A stretch of 64,000 nt of DNA from CALAED01 sp036555725 (GTDB taxonomy: Bacteria; Actinomycetota; Actinomycetes; Streptosporangiales; Streptosporangiaceae), in assembly GCA_036555725.1 (NCBI GenBank), contig DATBKU010000068.1:1-64000 (forward strand). Reading direction: 5' to 3'. How positions within the stretch are numbered: position 1 is the first letter of the stretch; the number at the start of each line of letters is the position of its first letter. The notes under the pieces are model-generated. The model made no database searches and had not been told where the DNA came from. It saw nothing but the letters and a program-made list of their open reading frames with translations. The position numbers and the translations under genes are program-made. Positions 9,258 to 17,521 of the stretch are shown piece by piece.

Positions 9258-10604
9258 GTGAACCTGGTGGAGCAGGCGGCCCGTCCACGGACCGCTAAGC
9301 CGCCTGCGGCTCCGGCGCCGAAGACGGAGCCGTCGCCCCAGTCCTCGCCGCAGTCGGGGCGGCGGTCGGTGGTGGCCGGCGTGCTCATCGCCTCGATCGC
9401 CTCGCTGCCCATGCTGATGCCCGCCGGGCTCGCGCCGGGGCCCGGCAACACCGGGCTGCCCGACCTGTTCCTCGTCGTGCTGACCTTGACGACGTTGCTG
9501 TGGGCGGGCACCCGGCGCTATGCGGTCCGCTGGCCGTTTCTGCTGCCCACCCTGCTGACCATCATCGCGGGCGGCCTTGCCGCGATCGTCAATGACGCCG
9601 GTGCGCTCACGCTGATCAAGGACCTGTTCGTCCTGCTGTGGGCGATGTGCATCGCGAACCTGGGCCGGGACGTGCAGTTGCTGCGCACCGCCGTCAAGAG
9701 CTGGGTGTTCATCGGGACGGCCTACGCCATCATCATGATCGTCGGGTTCGTCGCCGGGATCGAGGCGCTGTCCGGCAAGCAGTTCGACGGCGAGCGGGCG
9801 ATGTTCACGTTCGGCGACGCGAACTACGCGTCCAACTGGTTCATCTGCGTGTTCTTCATCGCCCGCGCCGCCCGCATCCCCCGGAAGGCGAGCCACCGCT
9901 ACGCCGTGTGCGGCATTCTGCTGGCCGCCGAGGTACTCACCGGTTCGAACGGCGGCGCGCTGGCGCTGGGCGTGGCGCTCCTCGCGGGTCATCTGTTCCG
10001 GCTGGTCCGGGAGGGCCGCGCGCATCAGGCGATCGCCACCAGCGCACTGGTCATCTTCCTTGGGGGCGGCACCGTCGTCGCGCTCAGCCAGATCGACATC
10101 CAGCCGTACCTCGACAAGGCGAGCGCCGCCTCCCCCGTCCTGCGCGACTCGATCGGCCGGACGACCGGGGAGAGCACGGGATCGCGCAGCACCGTCCTCG
10201 CCGCGACCACGCGAATGCTCCGGGACCAGCATCATCCGTTCGGCATCGGTCCAGGTGAGACTGAGGACCAGATGCGGGTGCGCCAGGAGCCGTACGTCCG
10301 CGAGGCGCACAACGACTATGTCGCCGCCGTGCTGGAACGGGGCTTCCTCGGCGGCGTCGCGCTCATCGTGTTGATCTTCATCTTGGCGCTCAAATGCCTG
10401 CGCATCGCCCGGAAGGGTGCGCTGAAAGAGGAGTACGCCCAGGTGATTCCCAGGCCCGAGCTGTTCGCCGCGCTCGTCGTGGTGTTCCTGGTGTCCGCGC
10501 TGTTCTACGAGACGCTGCACTACCGCCACGGCTGGGCCTTCTTCGGCCTGATCGCCGCGCTCGAGCTCTTCGGACGTCGTACGGAGGGAGAGAGCGCCCA
10601 GTGA
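9258..10604 (+). CDS. O-antigen ligase/Wzy-type polymerase, multipass membrane protein
   Basis: About 448 residues. After a proline-rich cytoplasmic start (residues 1-40) there are some 10 hydrophobic segments, with a large loop containing FTFGDANYASNWF and another with GPGETEDQMRVRQEPYVREAHNDYVAAVLERG. The H-N-D-Y near residue 352 and the flanking membrane helices are characteristic of the Wzy_C/O-antigen ligase superfamily, which polymerises repeat units on the outer face of the membrane. GTG 9258 has GAGAGG seven bases upstream; earlier in-frame starts lie inside the glycosyltransferase gene. It sits between a glycosyltransferase and the flippase in one operon. Confidence 0.85.
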   Translation: MNLVEQAARPRTAKPPAAPAPKTEPSPQSSPQSGRRSVVAGVLIASIASLPMLMPAGLAPGPGNTGLPDLFLVVLTLTTLLWAGTRRYAVRWPFLLPTLLTIIAGGLAAIVNDAGALTLIKDLFVLLWAMCIANLGRDVQLLRTAVKSWVFIGTAYAIIMIVGFVAGIEALSGKQFDGERAMFTFGDANYASNWFICVFFIARAARIPRKASHRYAVCGILLAAEVLTGSNGGALALGVALLAGHLFRLVREGRAHQAIATSALVIFLGGGTVVALSQIDIQPYLDKASAASPVLRDSIGRTTGESTGSRSTVLAATTRMLRDQHHPFGIGPGETEDQMRVRQEPYVREAHNDYVAAVLERGFLGGVALIVLIFILALKCLRIARKGALKEEYAQVIPRPELFAALVVVFLVSALFYETLHYRHGWAFFGLIAALELFGRRTEGESAQ

Positions 10605-11956
10605 CCACAGAGCGTGAGGCCGAGCCGGTCGTCCGGATCGGGCACCCGCCCGAGAAGCCGGTAGACCAGCGGCCGCCGGTCGAGACCGCACCCCGGTTCT
10701 CCATCAGGTCCAAGATCCTGGGCCTGGTGGCCGGCAATATGGCCGGGCGCCTTGGCGCGCTCGCCTCGCTGGGCATCGCCACCATCCTGGTCGCACGGGT
10801 CGGCGGACCGAAGCTGGTCGGCGCATTCACGCTCGTACGCATCCTGCCCGGGCTGCTCTGCCAGCTGTCCAACGGCGGGCTGCCCGCCGCGGCGCCGTAC
10901 TTCCTCACCCGCAAAGACGAGTACGACCAGACCCGGGTGCGGCCCACGCTGGCCTGGTTGACCGTCGGCGGAGCGGTGCTCGGCGGCCTGGGGTGGCTGG
11001 CGCTGAGTCCGCTTATCTACATCGTCTTCTTCCAGAGCTTCGGGTTCTGGGTCGTGCTGCTGGCCGCGATTCCGTCCTTTACCCAGGGGTTCGTCTCCGT
11101 GGGCAAGGGGCTGCTGCAGGGCACCGACGACCTGCGCGGCGCCAGCCTCGCGATCGCCGTCGAGGAGTTCGTGTTCCTGCCCATCTACCTCGTGATCCTG
11201 ATCGGCTGGTACGGGCCGGGCGCGCTGATCACCGGCCTGGTGCTGGCCGACGTGGCCGCGGCCGCGTGGATCGGCCGCCGGCTGGCCCGGCGCCGGTTCT
11301 TCACCGGCTGGGGCCGCCCGGACTTCCGGCTGGGGCGCTCCATCACCAGCTACGGATACCGCGGCTACGTCGGCCAGCTCATCGACCTGATGCAGCTGCG
11401 CTTCGACATGGCCCTGCTCGGGGCCATGGCCGGACCGAAGGTGCTCGGTATCTACACCGTGGCCAGCAAGTTCGCCGAGCTGGTCCAGCTGCCGGGACTC
11501 GCGCTCAACTACGTGCTGTATCCCGACTTCGCCAAGGACGACCGGGCGACGGCGACCCGTCGCACCACCCGCCTCATCCTGCCCTCGCTGGCCGTGTCGG
11601 CGCTGGCCGCGCTGCCGCTGGCGCTCGCCGCCGGGACGCTGCTGCCCATGGTCTTCGGCGACGCGTTCGACGACGCCGTGGTGCCCACGTACATCCGGCT
11701 CGCCGGCGTGGTCACGTTCGGCGTCACCGGGCTGATCATGGCCTACCTGTACGCCGTGGGCCGGCCCGGCGCCGCGTCGGCCGGGCAGGGCCTCGGGCTG
11801 GTCGTGGTCGTCATCATCGGCGCCTTCCTGATCCCCCGCTATGGGGCCGAGGGCGCGGCCATCGCCACGGCCATCTCCTTCGTCGCCACCACCGCCGCAC
11901 TGCTCGTGTGGTTCTGGCACGTCAAGAAAGAGGGTGAGCGGCATGTCCGAGTCTGA
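10601..11956 (+). CDS. Wzx-type polysaccharide flippase (MATE/MOP superfamily)
   Basis: 451 residues with about 12-14 predicted membrane helices, including LGIATILVARVGGPKLVGAF and GLGLVVVVIIGAFLIPRYG. The pattern LLGAMAGPKVLGIYTVASKFAEL, a charged helix with the conserved ageing of Gly-x-Tyr, is typical of Wzx/RfbX exporters that flip lipid-linked repeat units. The GTG at 10601 overlaps the polymerase stop (GTGA). The N-terminal 40 residues are polar and cytoplasmic. It is placed between the polymerase and the initiating transferase, as in many Wzx/Wzy-dependent loci. Confidence 0.85.
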   Translation: MTTEREAEPVVRIGHPPEKPVDQRPPVETAPRFSIRSKILGLVAGNMAGRLGALASLGIATILVARVGGPKLVGAFTLVRILPGLLCQLSNGGLPAAAPYFLTRKDEYDQTRVRPTLAWLTVGGAVLGGLGWLALSPLIYIVFFQSFGFWVVLLAAIPSFTQGFVSVGKGLLQGTDDLRGASLAIAVEEFVFLPIYLVILIGWYGPGALITGLVLADVAAAAWIGRRLARRRFFTGWGRPDFRLGRSITSYGYRGYVGQLIDLMQLRFDMALLGAMAGPKVLGIYTVASKFAELVQLPGLALNYVLYPDFAKDDRATATRRTTRLILPSLAVSALAALPLALAAGTLLPMVFGDAFDDAVVPTYIRLAGVVTFGVTGLIMAYLYAVGRPGAASAGQGLGLVVVVIIGAFLIPRYGAEGAAIATAISFVATTAALLVWFWHVKKEGERHVRV

Positions 11957-12671
11957 CCTGATGACCCGTCCGATCAACCCGGCCGACGGGGAGTCGCCGT
12001 CCCGGTCACGCCGGGTACTCGACGTGGTCGTCGCGGCGACCGGTCTCACCCTGCTCTCCGTACCGCTGCTGATCATCTACATCTTCGTCCGGACGTCGAG
12101 CCCCGGCCCGGGGATCTTCCGCCAGGTCCGCGTCGGGCAGGGCGGCAAGCCGTTCGTGATGTACAAGTTCCGGACGATGCGTACCGGCGTCGGCGGGCTC
12201 AAGGTCACGGCCAACTGCGACCCGCGGCTGACCAGAATCGGCAAGCTGATGCGCGAGTGGTCGCTGGACGAGCTGCCCCAGCTGTGGAACGTGCTGCGCG
12301 GCACCATGACCCTGGTCGGCCCGCGCCCGGAGACGTACGACTTGGCCGTGCACTACAACACGCGCAGCCGGTGGGTCTTCGACTTCCGGCCCGGCCTGAC
12401 CGGCGTCTCCGAGGTACGGCTGCGCGACTTCGACGTGCTCGGCCCGGGTGAGGAGGTCGACCTCACCAACTACATCGAACGGATCGTGCCGGCCCGGATC
12501 GCCATCGACGCGGTCTACCTGCGCAACCCGTCGCTCCGCGCCACCATTCAGGCCTTGGTGGACACCGTCCGCCACATCCTCGGCCTGCCCGTTCCGCCGC
12601 TGCCCGGCACCCCGGACGCCCGGATGCTCGACGCGGAGACCCCGTCGGTGGCTGCTCCCCCGGTGTCGTGA
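11943..12671 (+). CDS. Bacterial sugar transferase (initiating phosphoglycosyltransferase)
   Basis: 242 residues. It places the first sugar phosphate on undecaprenyl phosphate. A hydrophobic segment (LDVVVAATGLTLLSVPLLII) anchors the short monotopic enzyme; the catalytic region contains MYKFRTM, then WSLDELPQLWNVLRGTMTLV and GPRPE, diagnostic for the PssA/WcaJ/PglC superfamily. It is the short form without the extra N-terminal helices. The start overlaps the flippase end by 14 bp, with AGAGGGTGAG upstream. It completes the assembly set of the exopolysaccharide locus: initiation, one transferase, flippase, polymerase and length control. Confidence 0.93.
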   Translation: MSESDLMTRPINPADGESPSRSRRVLDVVVAATGLTLLSVPLLIIYIFVRTSSPGPGIFRQVRVGQGGKPFVMYKFRTMRTGVGGLKVTANCDPRLTRIGKLMREWSLDELPQLWNVLRGTMTLVGPRPETYDLAVHYNTRSRWVFDFRPGLTGVSEVRLRDFDVLGPGEEVDLTNYIERIVPARIAIDAVYLRNPSLRATIQALVDTVRHILGLPVPPLPGTPDARMLDAETPSVAAPPVS

Positions 12672-13585
12672 TGAACGTCCGAGTAGCGATCCCGGCCGCC
12701 GTGGCGACCGTGGTCCTGCTCGGCGGCTTCCTCTTCTATCTGCACCGCAGCACCTCCGACGCGTACGCGCCGTACGACGGGCCGCTGGCCGAGCCCGGAA
12801 CCCCCGCCCCCAGCGCGCCGACGACCAGGCACATCGCGCTCAACACCGAGCCCGCCGACTATCCCCGGCTGCACCAGCTCGGCTACGACCTGGTCGACAT
12901 GAAGCCGGACGAGGCCGCCGTCAACGCGCTTCCGGCGGGCATGCAGGGGCTGTTGTGGGTGGGCAACTTCACCTGCGGAGACTTCGACCTCTCCTATACC
13001 GACTTCACTGCGGCGGTCGATCGGCTCGGGCGCAACCCGAAGGTGTACGGGTGGTATCTGTCGGACGAGCCGAACCCACGGGAATGTCCCGACATCGCGG
13101 GCGAGATCCGCCGCCGGGCCGACTACCTCCAGCAGCACGCACCGGGTCAGAAGCGCTTCGTCTCCCTCACCGACTGGCCGATGAAGCCGCTCGCCCCCAA
13201 GAAGATCAACGTCGACCTGATCGGGCTCGACCCGTACCCCTGCCGGGGGTCCAGCACCGCGCGGCCGAGGTGCGACATCAACTGGATCGACCGCATGGTG
13301 CGGATGGCCGACGCCGCCGGCATCCCCCGCCGTTCGATGGTGCCGGTCTTCCAGACGTTCGGTCAGGCGTGCTCCAAGGGGGAGAAGCAGTACTGGCTGC
13401 CCACCGCGGATCAGCTGAAGGCCATCCTCAGGCGGTGGAAGCACCTCACGCCGAACCCGGTGATGGACATCTCTTACTCGTGGGGTCGCCAGGGCGAGTG
13501 GGTCTGTCCCGGTCTTGCCGACGCCACGGGCCAGGGCGGCCACCCGGACCTGCAGTCCATCATGCTGACCCACAACGAGGACTAG
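12671..13585 (+). CDS. Secreted or membrane-anchored glycoside-hydrolase-like protein (paralogue A)
   Basis: 304 residues; family not recognised by name. An N-terminal hydrophobic segment (IPAAVATVVLLGGFLFYL) suggests membrane anchoring or export. The rest looks like a TIM-barrel sugar hydrolase: GLLWVGNFTC, VYGWYLSDEPNP (an Asp-Glu-Pro at a strand end), VDLIGLDPYPC, VPVFQTFGQAC and ISYSWG. It is clearly paralogous to the gene at 17522, including matched cysteines. It overlaps the initiating transferase stop by one base (TGATG; a GTG at 12668 is an alternative), so it belongs to the polysaccharide operon and may trim or release the polymer. Catalysis is inferred, not shown. Confidence 0.7.
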   Translation: MNVRVAIPAAVATVVLLGGFLFYLHRSTSDAYAPYDGPLAEPGTPAPSAPTTRHIALNTEPADYPRLHQLGYDLVDMKPDEAAVNALPAGMQGLLWVGNFTCGDFDLSYTDFTAAVDRLGRNPKVYGWYLSDEPNPRECPDIAGEIRRRADYLQQHAPGQKRFVSLTDWPMKPLAPKKINVDLIGLDPYPCRGSSTARPRCDINWIDRMVRMADAAGIPRRSMVPVFQTFGQACSKGEKQYWLPTADQLKAILRRWKHLTPNPVMDISYSWGRQGEWVCPGLADATGQGGHPDLQSIMLTHNED

Positions 13586-13600
13586 CGGCTGACCGCCCAA

Positions 13601-13637
13601 GGCCTGTTCCATAAGCCGCTGTCTTATGAAACAGGTC
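13601..13637. terminator. Bidirectional terminator between convergent genes
   Basis: Arms 13601-13615 (GGCCTGTTCCATAAG) and 13623-13637 (CTTATGAAACAGGTC) pair over 15 positions with two mismatched or wobble positions, loop 7 nt. It sits 16 nt after the glycosidase-like stop and 5 nt before the stop of the minus-strand MBL gene, so it probably serves both. Confidence 0.8.
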
Positions 13638-13642
13638 TTGGC

Positions 13643-15538
13643 TCACTGACCGCCGACGTTGGTGGCGATGCCCCCGTTGGCGCTCGTCGTGCGGTGCCCG
13701 TTGGCCGTATCGTGCCCGTTGGCCGTGCCGTGCCCGTTCGACGATCCGTTGCTCATGGTGCCGTTGCCATTGCTGCTGTTGCTGTGGCTGCTGTTGCTGT
13801 TGCCGTTGCCGCCGGCGACGGGCGCGTGACCGTTGCCATTGGCGGCTCCGTTGCCGTTGGCGGGCGCATGGCCGTTGCCGTTGGCGGGCGCATGGCCGTT
13901 GCCGCCGGCGGCGGGCGCGTGACCGTTCCCGTTGGCGGCTCCGTTGCCGTTGGCCGTCGGCTCGATCAGTCGCGTCGACAGTGCCGAGCAGCGGGCGTTG
14001 ACGCACTTCCCCGTAGTGAGGTCGAACGCGAAGTTGTGCGCGAGGCAGTGCAGCTGACCGTCCCGTACGATCGCGCCGATCGACAGGTCCTCGCCCGCGT
14101 GCGGGCAGTAGCGCTGGATCTCGTAGTCCTTGCCGGTGACGTGGATGACGATGCGCTCGGACTCGTCCCGTCCGGTCTCGTACTCCTCCACGGCCGCCAG
14201 CGCCTGGGCGTTGGCGTGCTTGAGCAGGCCGACGAGGTAGTCGTTGTAGACGTCCGGGTCGCGGAACAGGCTGAGCCGGAAGGAGATGAGCAGGTCCTCC
14301 CAGGCGATCTTGCCCGTGAGCACGCCGTCGAGCCAGCGGCCGGCGGTCGTGATCCGGTAGTCGGGCTTGGGATAGTCGCCCGACGCGCCGTCCGCAGGGG
14401 CCGGGTTGACGGTCAGCCCGTCGGCCGTCATCCGCACGTCCCAGATCCCGCCGTTCGGCCCGGTGATCTCGAACCGGACCATCATGTTGATCTGTGACAG
14501 GAAGTATTGGTTGAGGCCGCCGAGCCGCTCGAAATGCGCGACGAACCGCTCGTACAGATCCGGCCCTGGGGTCGGGTATTCCTTGAGCACCCGTTCGATG
14601 ATCTCTTTGCGATCGGCGGCGTATCGCGCGATGTACTCCTCGCGCGCCTCGTCCTTGAAGCTGAATCGCGCCGATACCGGGTCGCGGGTGATCTCGCCGG
14701 TGTCGAGGTCAATCCGATCGCCCGGCTTGAAGTATTCGAACCGCTGGTCCGGCAGGCGCTCCTGCAACCATTCGATGCTGACCTCGGGGTCGCAGAACGC
14801 GCCGTCGTCCTGGCGCAGCACCCAGTTCAGGTGCTCGACCTCCTCATCGAGGAAGCACGGCGGACCGGCGAACGAAACCGCGAGTTCCGGCTTCGTTTGC
14901 CGGACCAGGCGATGTACGGACCGCAACTTAGAGGTGCGCTTTTCCATCGAGATACGCGCCATCTCTTCCGGGCTGTACTCATAGCAAATGGGATGCCATG
15001 ACGCACCCGAGGTCTGCAGGGCCATTACGTCGAGCCGGCCGCCCGCCATGTGCGTGGCCCGCCGCACTTGAGCGGCGGTGAGACGGGCGTCGTTGCAGTG
15101 CAAAATCGCGCGCCCGTCGACCACGATGAGAAATGCCGCATCGTGGCACATCGGCGAGAGCTCGGGAATCGTGGTGATCCAAGACCCGCGATTATCGAGA
15201 GCAAATTTCTGCCAGGCCGGAATCTCGATAATCCGGTCCACACCCGAGGCGCGGAGGCGATCGCGGTAGGCGGGCCCCGGATACTTCGGGATCAGTACGC
15301 TCGTCCGCGCGGGCAGCTGGGTGAGCACCCACGGGTCGAAGTGATCAAGATGCTCGTGGGAGACGGCGACCCAATCCACGTCGACCAGGGCAGTCACATC
15401 GAGGTGATCATTGCGGGGATACTGATGCCAGGCACCGAGGAACGCGCCGGTCGGTGCCAGCCAAGGGTCGGCGAGCATGCTGAAGGCCTCGCCCCGGATG
15501 GCCAGTCCCGCGTGTCCAATAAAGGTTGCTGTCGGCAT
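13643..15538 (-). CDS. Metallo-beta-lactamase-fold hydrolase fused to a Rieske domain, with Asn/Gly/His-rich tail
   Basis: About 631 residues in four parts. Residues 1-300: metallo-beta-lactamase fold with VSHEHLDHFD (HxHxDH metal motif) near residue 62. Roughly 350-470: a domain (FEITGPNGGIWDVRMTADG) resembling SCP2-like modules. Around 478-499: Rieske [2Fe-2S] ligands YCPHAGEDL and HCLAHNF (CxH and CxxH). From about 525: a repetitive ANGNGHAPANGNG-type tail. MBL plus Rieske is the composition of CMP-sialate hydroxylase-like proteins, here with the Rieske part at the C-terminal side. I chose ATG 15538 because GAAGG lies 7 nt upstream; starts at 15556 or 15775 lack such a signal. It is convergent to the polysaccharide operon; a role in modifying a sugar is possible but unproven. 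Confidence 0.78.
   Translation of the reverse strand: MPTATFIGHAGLAIRGEAFSMLADPWLAPTGAFLGAWHQYPRNDHLDVTALVDVDWVAVSHEHLDHFDPWVLTQLPARTSVLIPKYPGPAYRDRLRASGVDRIIEIPAWQKFALDNRGSWITTIPELSPMCHDAAFLIVVDGRAILHCNDARLTAAQVRRATHMAGGRLDVMALQTSGASWHPICYEYSPEEMARISMEKRTSKLRSVHRLVRQTKPELAVSFAGPPCFLDEEVEHLNWVLRQDDGAFCDPEVSIEWLQERLPDQRFEYFKPGDRIDLDTGEITRDPVSARFSFKDEAREEYIARYAADRKEIIERVLKEYPTPGPDLYERFVAHFERLGGLNQYFLSQINMMVRFEITGPNGGIWDVRMTADGLTVNPAPADGASGDYPKPDYRITTAGRWLDGVLTGKIAWEDLLISFRLSLFRDPDVYNDYLVGLLKHANAQALAAVEEYETGRDESERIVIHVTGKDYEIQRYCPHAGEDLSIGAIVRDGQLHCLAHNFAFDLTTGKCVNARCSALSTRLIEPTANGNGAANGNGHAPAAGGNGHAPANGNGHAPANGNGAANGNGHAPVAGGNGNSNSSHSNSSNGNGTMSNGSSNGHGTANGHDTANGHRTTSANGGIATNVGGQ
13670..13962. 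repeat. In-frame low-complexity repeat coding the NGNGHA-type tail
   Basis: Imperfect tandem units based on GCCGTTGGCGGGCGC (plus strand), coding about 98 residues of Asn-Gly, His-Ala-Pro and Ser-Asn repeats at the C-terminus of the MBL-Rieske protein. Unit boundaries vary, which suggests expansion by slippage. Unit spacing is too short and irregular for CRISPR. Confidence 0.8.
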
Positions 15539-15864
15539 GACAGAACCTTCGTCCATCGGTCCCGCATAGACACCCGCCGGAATGCGCAAGACGGCTACGC
15601 CGTGCGCATGACGCCTGTAGTAGGGCGGTACGGCAGAGTACTGGAGAGTACCCCGCAGGTGCGGCAAAGGAAGGCCGCCGGGAAATGCGCTCGGTGGCCG
15701 CAAAAATGACTGCATAAGACGCATAGATAAAGCATTCGGTTCACCCCCTGTATTGAATTGACCACATCCGGCCACGACTCGGAGCCTGCACTCAGATTTC
15801 TGGACATGGGCGTCCTACAGAGCGAACGTCATATCTGTTGCTGGTTTCGGACGGGGGGTCCAAC
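15539..15864. other. 326-bp divergent intergenic region
   Basis: This lies between the minus-strand MBL-Rieske gene and the plus-strand histidine kinase and should carry both promoters. A bulged hairpin (15582-15609, ATGCGCA/TGCGCAT with an inner CGGC/GCCG) lies in the leader of the MBL gene. I see no convincing -35/-10 pair and no supported gene; short ORFs here lack ribosome-binding sites. Confidence 0.5.
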
Positions 15865-16650
15865 ATGATGAACGGGCAGTCTCGATCCTCCCTGCGGGAC
15901 GCGCCCGACTTCGTCGCCACGTTTGTCGCCACCGATGTCTCGGCGGAGATGAACGATCCAGACGCGGGGGCGTGTGACGGAGGGGCGCCCGTGCTGTGCG
16001 AGCCCGACCCGGGCGACACGGCACTCTGGCGGCGGCGGCTGCGGCACGACATACGACACGAGCTCGGCACCATCATCATGCTGGCGTCGGCGGTGTCTGT
16101 GTCCGACGACATCGGCGCCGAGAGCAGGGAACGCGTCGAGCAGCTGCTCGGTGAGACGCGGTGGCTCGACCACCTGATCCGCCGACTCGACGAAGACGAC
16201 GACGACGCCCGGCCGTTGCCGGCCCCGGAGCGGATCCGGGTCGACGAGCTGGCGGGCGAGATCGTCGCCGGCATGCGGCTGGCCACCAGGCATGAGATCA
16301 ACTTCACCGCCACCGCCGCGTGGGCGCACATGGACGCGCTCGCGCTGTGGCGGGCCGTCCGCAACATCATGGACAACGCCTGCCGGATCGCCAGCGGTCA
16401 CGTCGACCTGAGCGTGTCGGTCGACCAGGGCTGGATCATCGTCCAGGTCGACGACGACGGGCCCGGCTTCGGCGCGGGGTCGGGCGGGCTCGGCTCGCTG
16501 GGCCTCGGCATCGTGCACGACCTGGTTGCGGGGTACGGGGGAAGTCTGGAGATCCGGCACTGCGAGCTCGGTGGCGCGCGGGTGCGCATTCTGCTGCCGG
16601 CCGCTCCGCCCGTGGCGCCGACGACTGACGAGGTTATATGCGCGTCCTGA
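15865..16650 (+). CDS. Soluble sensor histidine kinase
   Basis: About 261 residues. The dimerisation/phosphoacceptor helix carries RHDIRHELGTIIMLASAV, and the ATPase domain has VRNIMDNACRIA (N box), VDDDGPGFG and LGLGIVHDLVAGYGG (G boxes). No membrane segment or recognised sensor domain is present; the first 60 residues are acidic and look disordered. ATG 15865 has GGGGGG six bases upstream, and ATG 15868 is in frame. The 3' end overlaps the next gene, a LuxR-type response regulator, by 13 bp, so the two make a cotranscribed two-component pair. The signal is unknown; it presumably reaches the kinase through a cytoplasmic partner. Confidence 0.87.
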   Translation: MMNGQSRSSLRDAPDFVATFVATDVSAEMNDPDAGACDGGAPVLCEPDPGDTALWRRRLRHDIRHELGTIIMLASAVSVSDDIGAESRERVEQLLGETRWLDHLIRRLDEDDDDARPLPAPERIRVDELAGEIVAGMRLATRHEINFTATAAWAHMDALALWRAVRNIMDNACRIASGHVDLSVSVDQGWIIVQVDDDGPGFGAGSGGLGSLGLGIVHDLVAGYGGSLEIRHCELGGARVRILLPAAPPVAPTTDEVICAS

Positions 16651-17288
16651 TCTGTGACGACCACGCGGTGTTCGCCGATTCGCTGGCCTTGGTGCTCGCG
16701 GACGCGGGGCACAGCGTCGTGGGGGTCACGTACTCCCCCGATGATGCGCTCTCGGTGCTGCTGAACCGGCCGGTCGACGTCTGCCTGGTCGACCTGCACT
16801 TCCCGGCCGGGAGCGTGCTGGCCCGGCTGACCGAGCTGCGCGCGGCCGGTCCGGCCACCCGTTTCGTCCTGGTGTCCGGTTTCGTCGACCAGCAGATCGT
16901 CGACGCCGGGCTGCGCGCGGGGGTGCGCGGCTTCGCGCACAAGGGGCAGCAGGCCAGCGAGATCCTCACGCTGCTACACCGGGTGCACGCCGGCGAGCAG
17001 GTCGTCGACCGGCGGCTCGTACGGCATCGCAGCGGACGGCCGCGCAGCCAGGCGCACCGGGTGGCCCAGTTCCTCACGCCGCGCGAGCGCGAGGTGCTGA
17101 CCAGGCTGGCCCGCGGCGAGTCCACCGCAGCGCTGGCCAAGGCGATGGGGGTCACCCGCAGCACGGCCCGCAGTCATGTGCAGAGCGTTCTCACCAAGCT
17201 CGGCGTGCACTCACAGCGCGAGGCCGTCATCGAGGCGGCCCGCCACGGCCTTGTCAGCGTCGAGACCGGGGAATGGCTGGTCTCCTGA
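16638..17288 (+). CDS. LuxR-family response regulator, partner of the upstream kinase
   Basis: 216 residues. Receiver: VLICDDHAVFADS (acidic pair), VCLVDLHFP (phosphoacceptor Asp), FAHKGQ (Lys). C-terminal LuxR helix-turn-helix: FLTPREREVLTRLARGES, then TRSTARSHVQSVLTKLGVHS. It starts within the end of the kinase gene, implying translational coupling. The linker is basic (RHRSGRPRSQAHR). It lies between the two paralogous glycosidase-like genes and near the polysaccharide operon, so control of cell-envelope polymer genes is a reasonable guess. Confidence 0.9.
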   Translation: MRVLICDDHAVFADSLALVLADAGHSVVGVTYSPDDALSVLLNRPVDVCLVDLHFPAGSVLARLTELRAAGPATRFVLVSGFVDQQIVDAGLRAGVRGFAHKGQQASEILTLLHRVHAGEQVVDRRLVRHRSGRPRSQAHRVAQFLTPREREVLTRLARGESTAALAKAMGVTRSTARSHVQSVLTKLGVHSQREAVIEAARHGLVSVETGEWLVS

Positions 17289-17446
17289 GTTCGGCGCACC
17301 CTGGCGACCCGCCGCTCCGCACACCTGCGGTACGACGGGTCGTCGCTCATGTATGCGCGTCTTCGCACAGGCCGGATGTTTGGCGGCCGTCTCCTGGGTA
17401 GCCAACGTGCAGCGGAAGGACACACCGGGGCGGAAGGACGTGCGGG

Positions 17447-17500
17447 CCGGCCGCGCCTATCGCCGTCGTGAGCGGTCCATTGCCGGCGATGCGCGGCCGG
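17447..17500. terminator. Long bulged hairpin between convergent genes
   Basis: CCGGCCGCGC (17447-17456) pairs with GCGCGGCCGG (17491-17500), then after a CT bulge ATCGCCG pairs with CGGCGAT; 17 bp in all. It starts 22 nt beyond the stop of the minus-strand gene at 17522, which it probably terminates. Confidence 0.6.
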
Positions 17501-17521
17501 TCCGTGCCCCACCCGTCCCGG

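Noticed and set aside
9207..12076. Long minus-strand frames opposite the polymerase and flippase
   Set aside because: Low-complexity and charged composition; the plus strand has membrane protein features in the same interval.
13670..13962. Repeat array considered as CRISPR
   Set aside because: Units are short, irregular and in frame with an Asn-Gly coding tail; there are no spacers of constant length and no cas genes.
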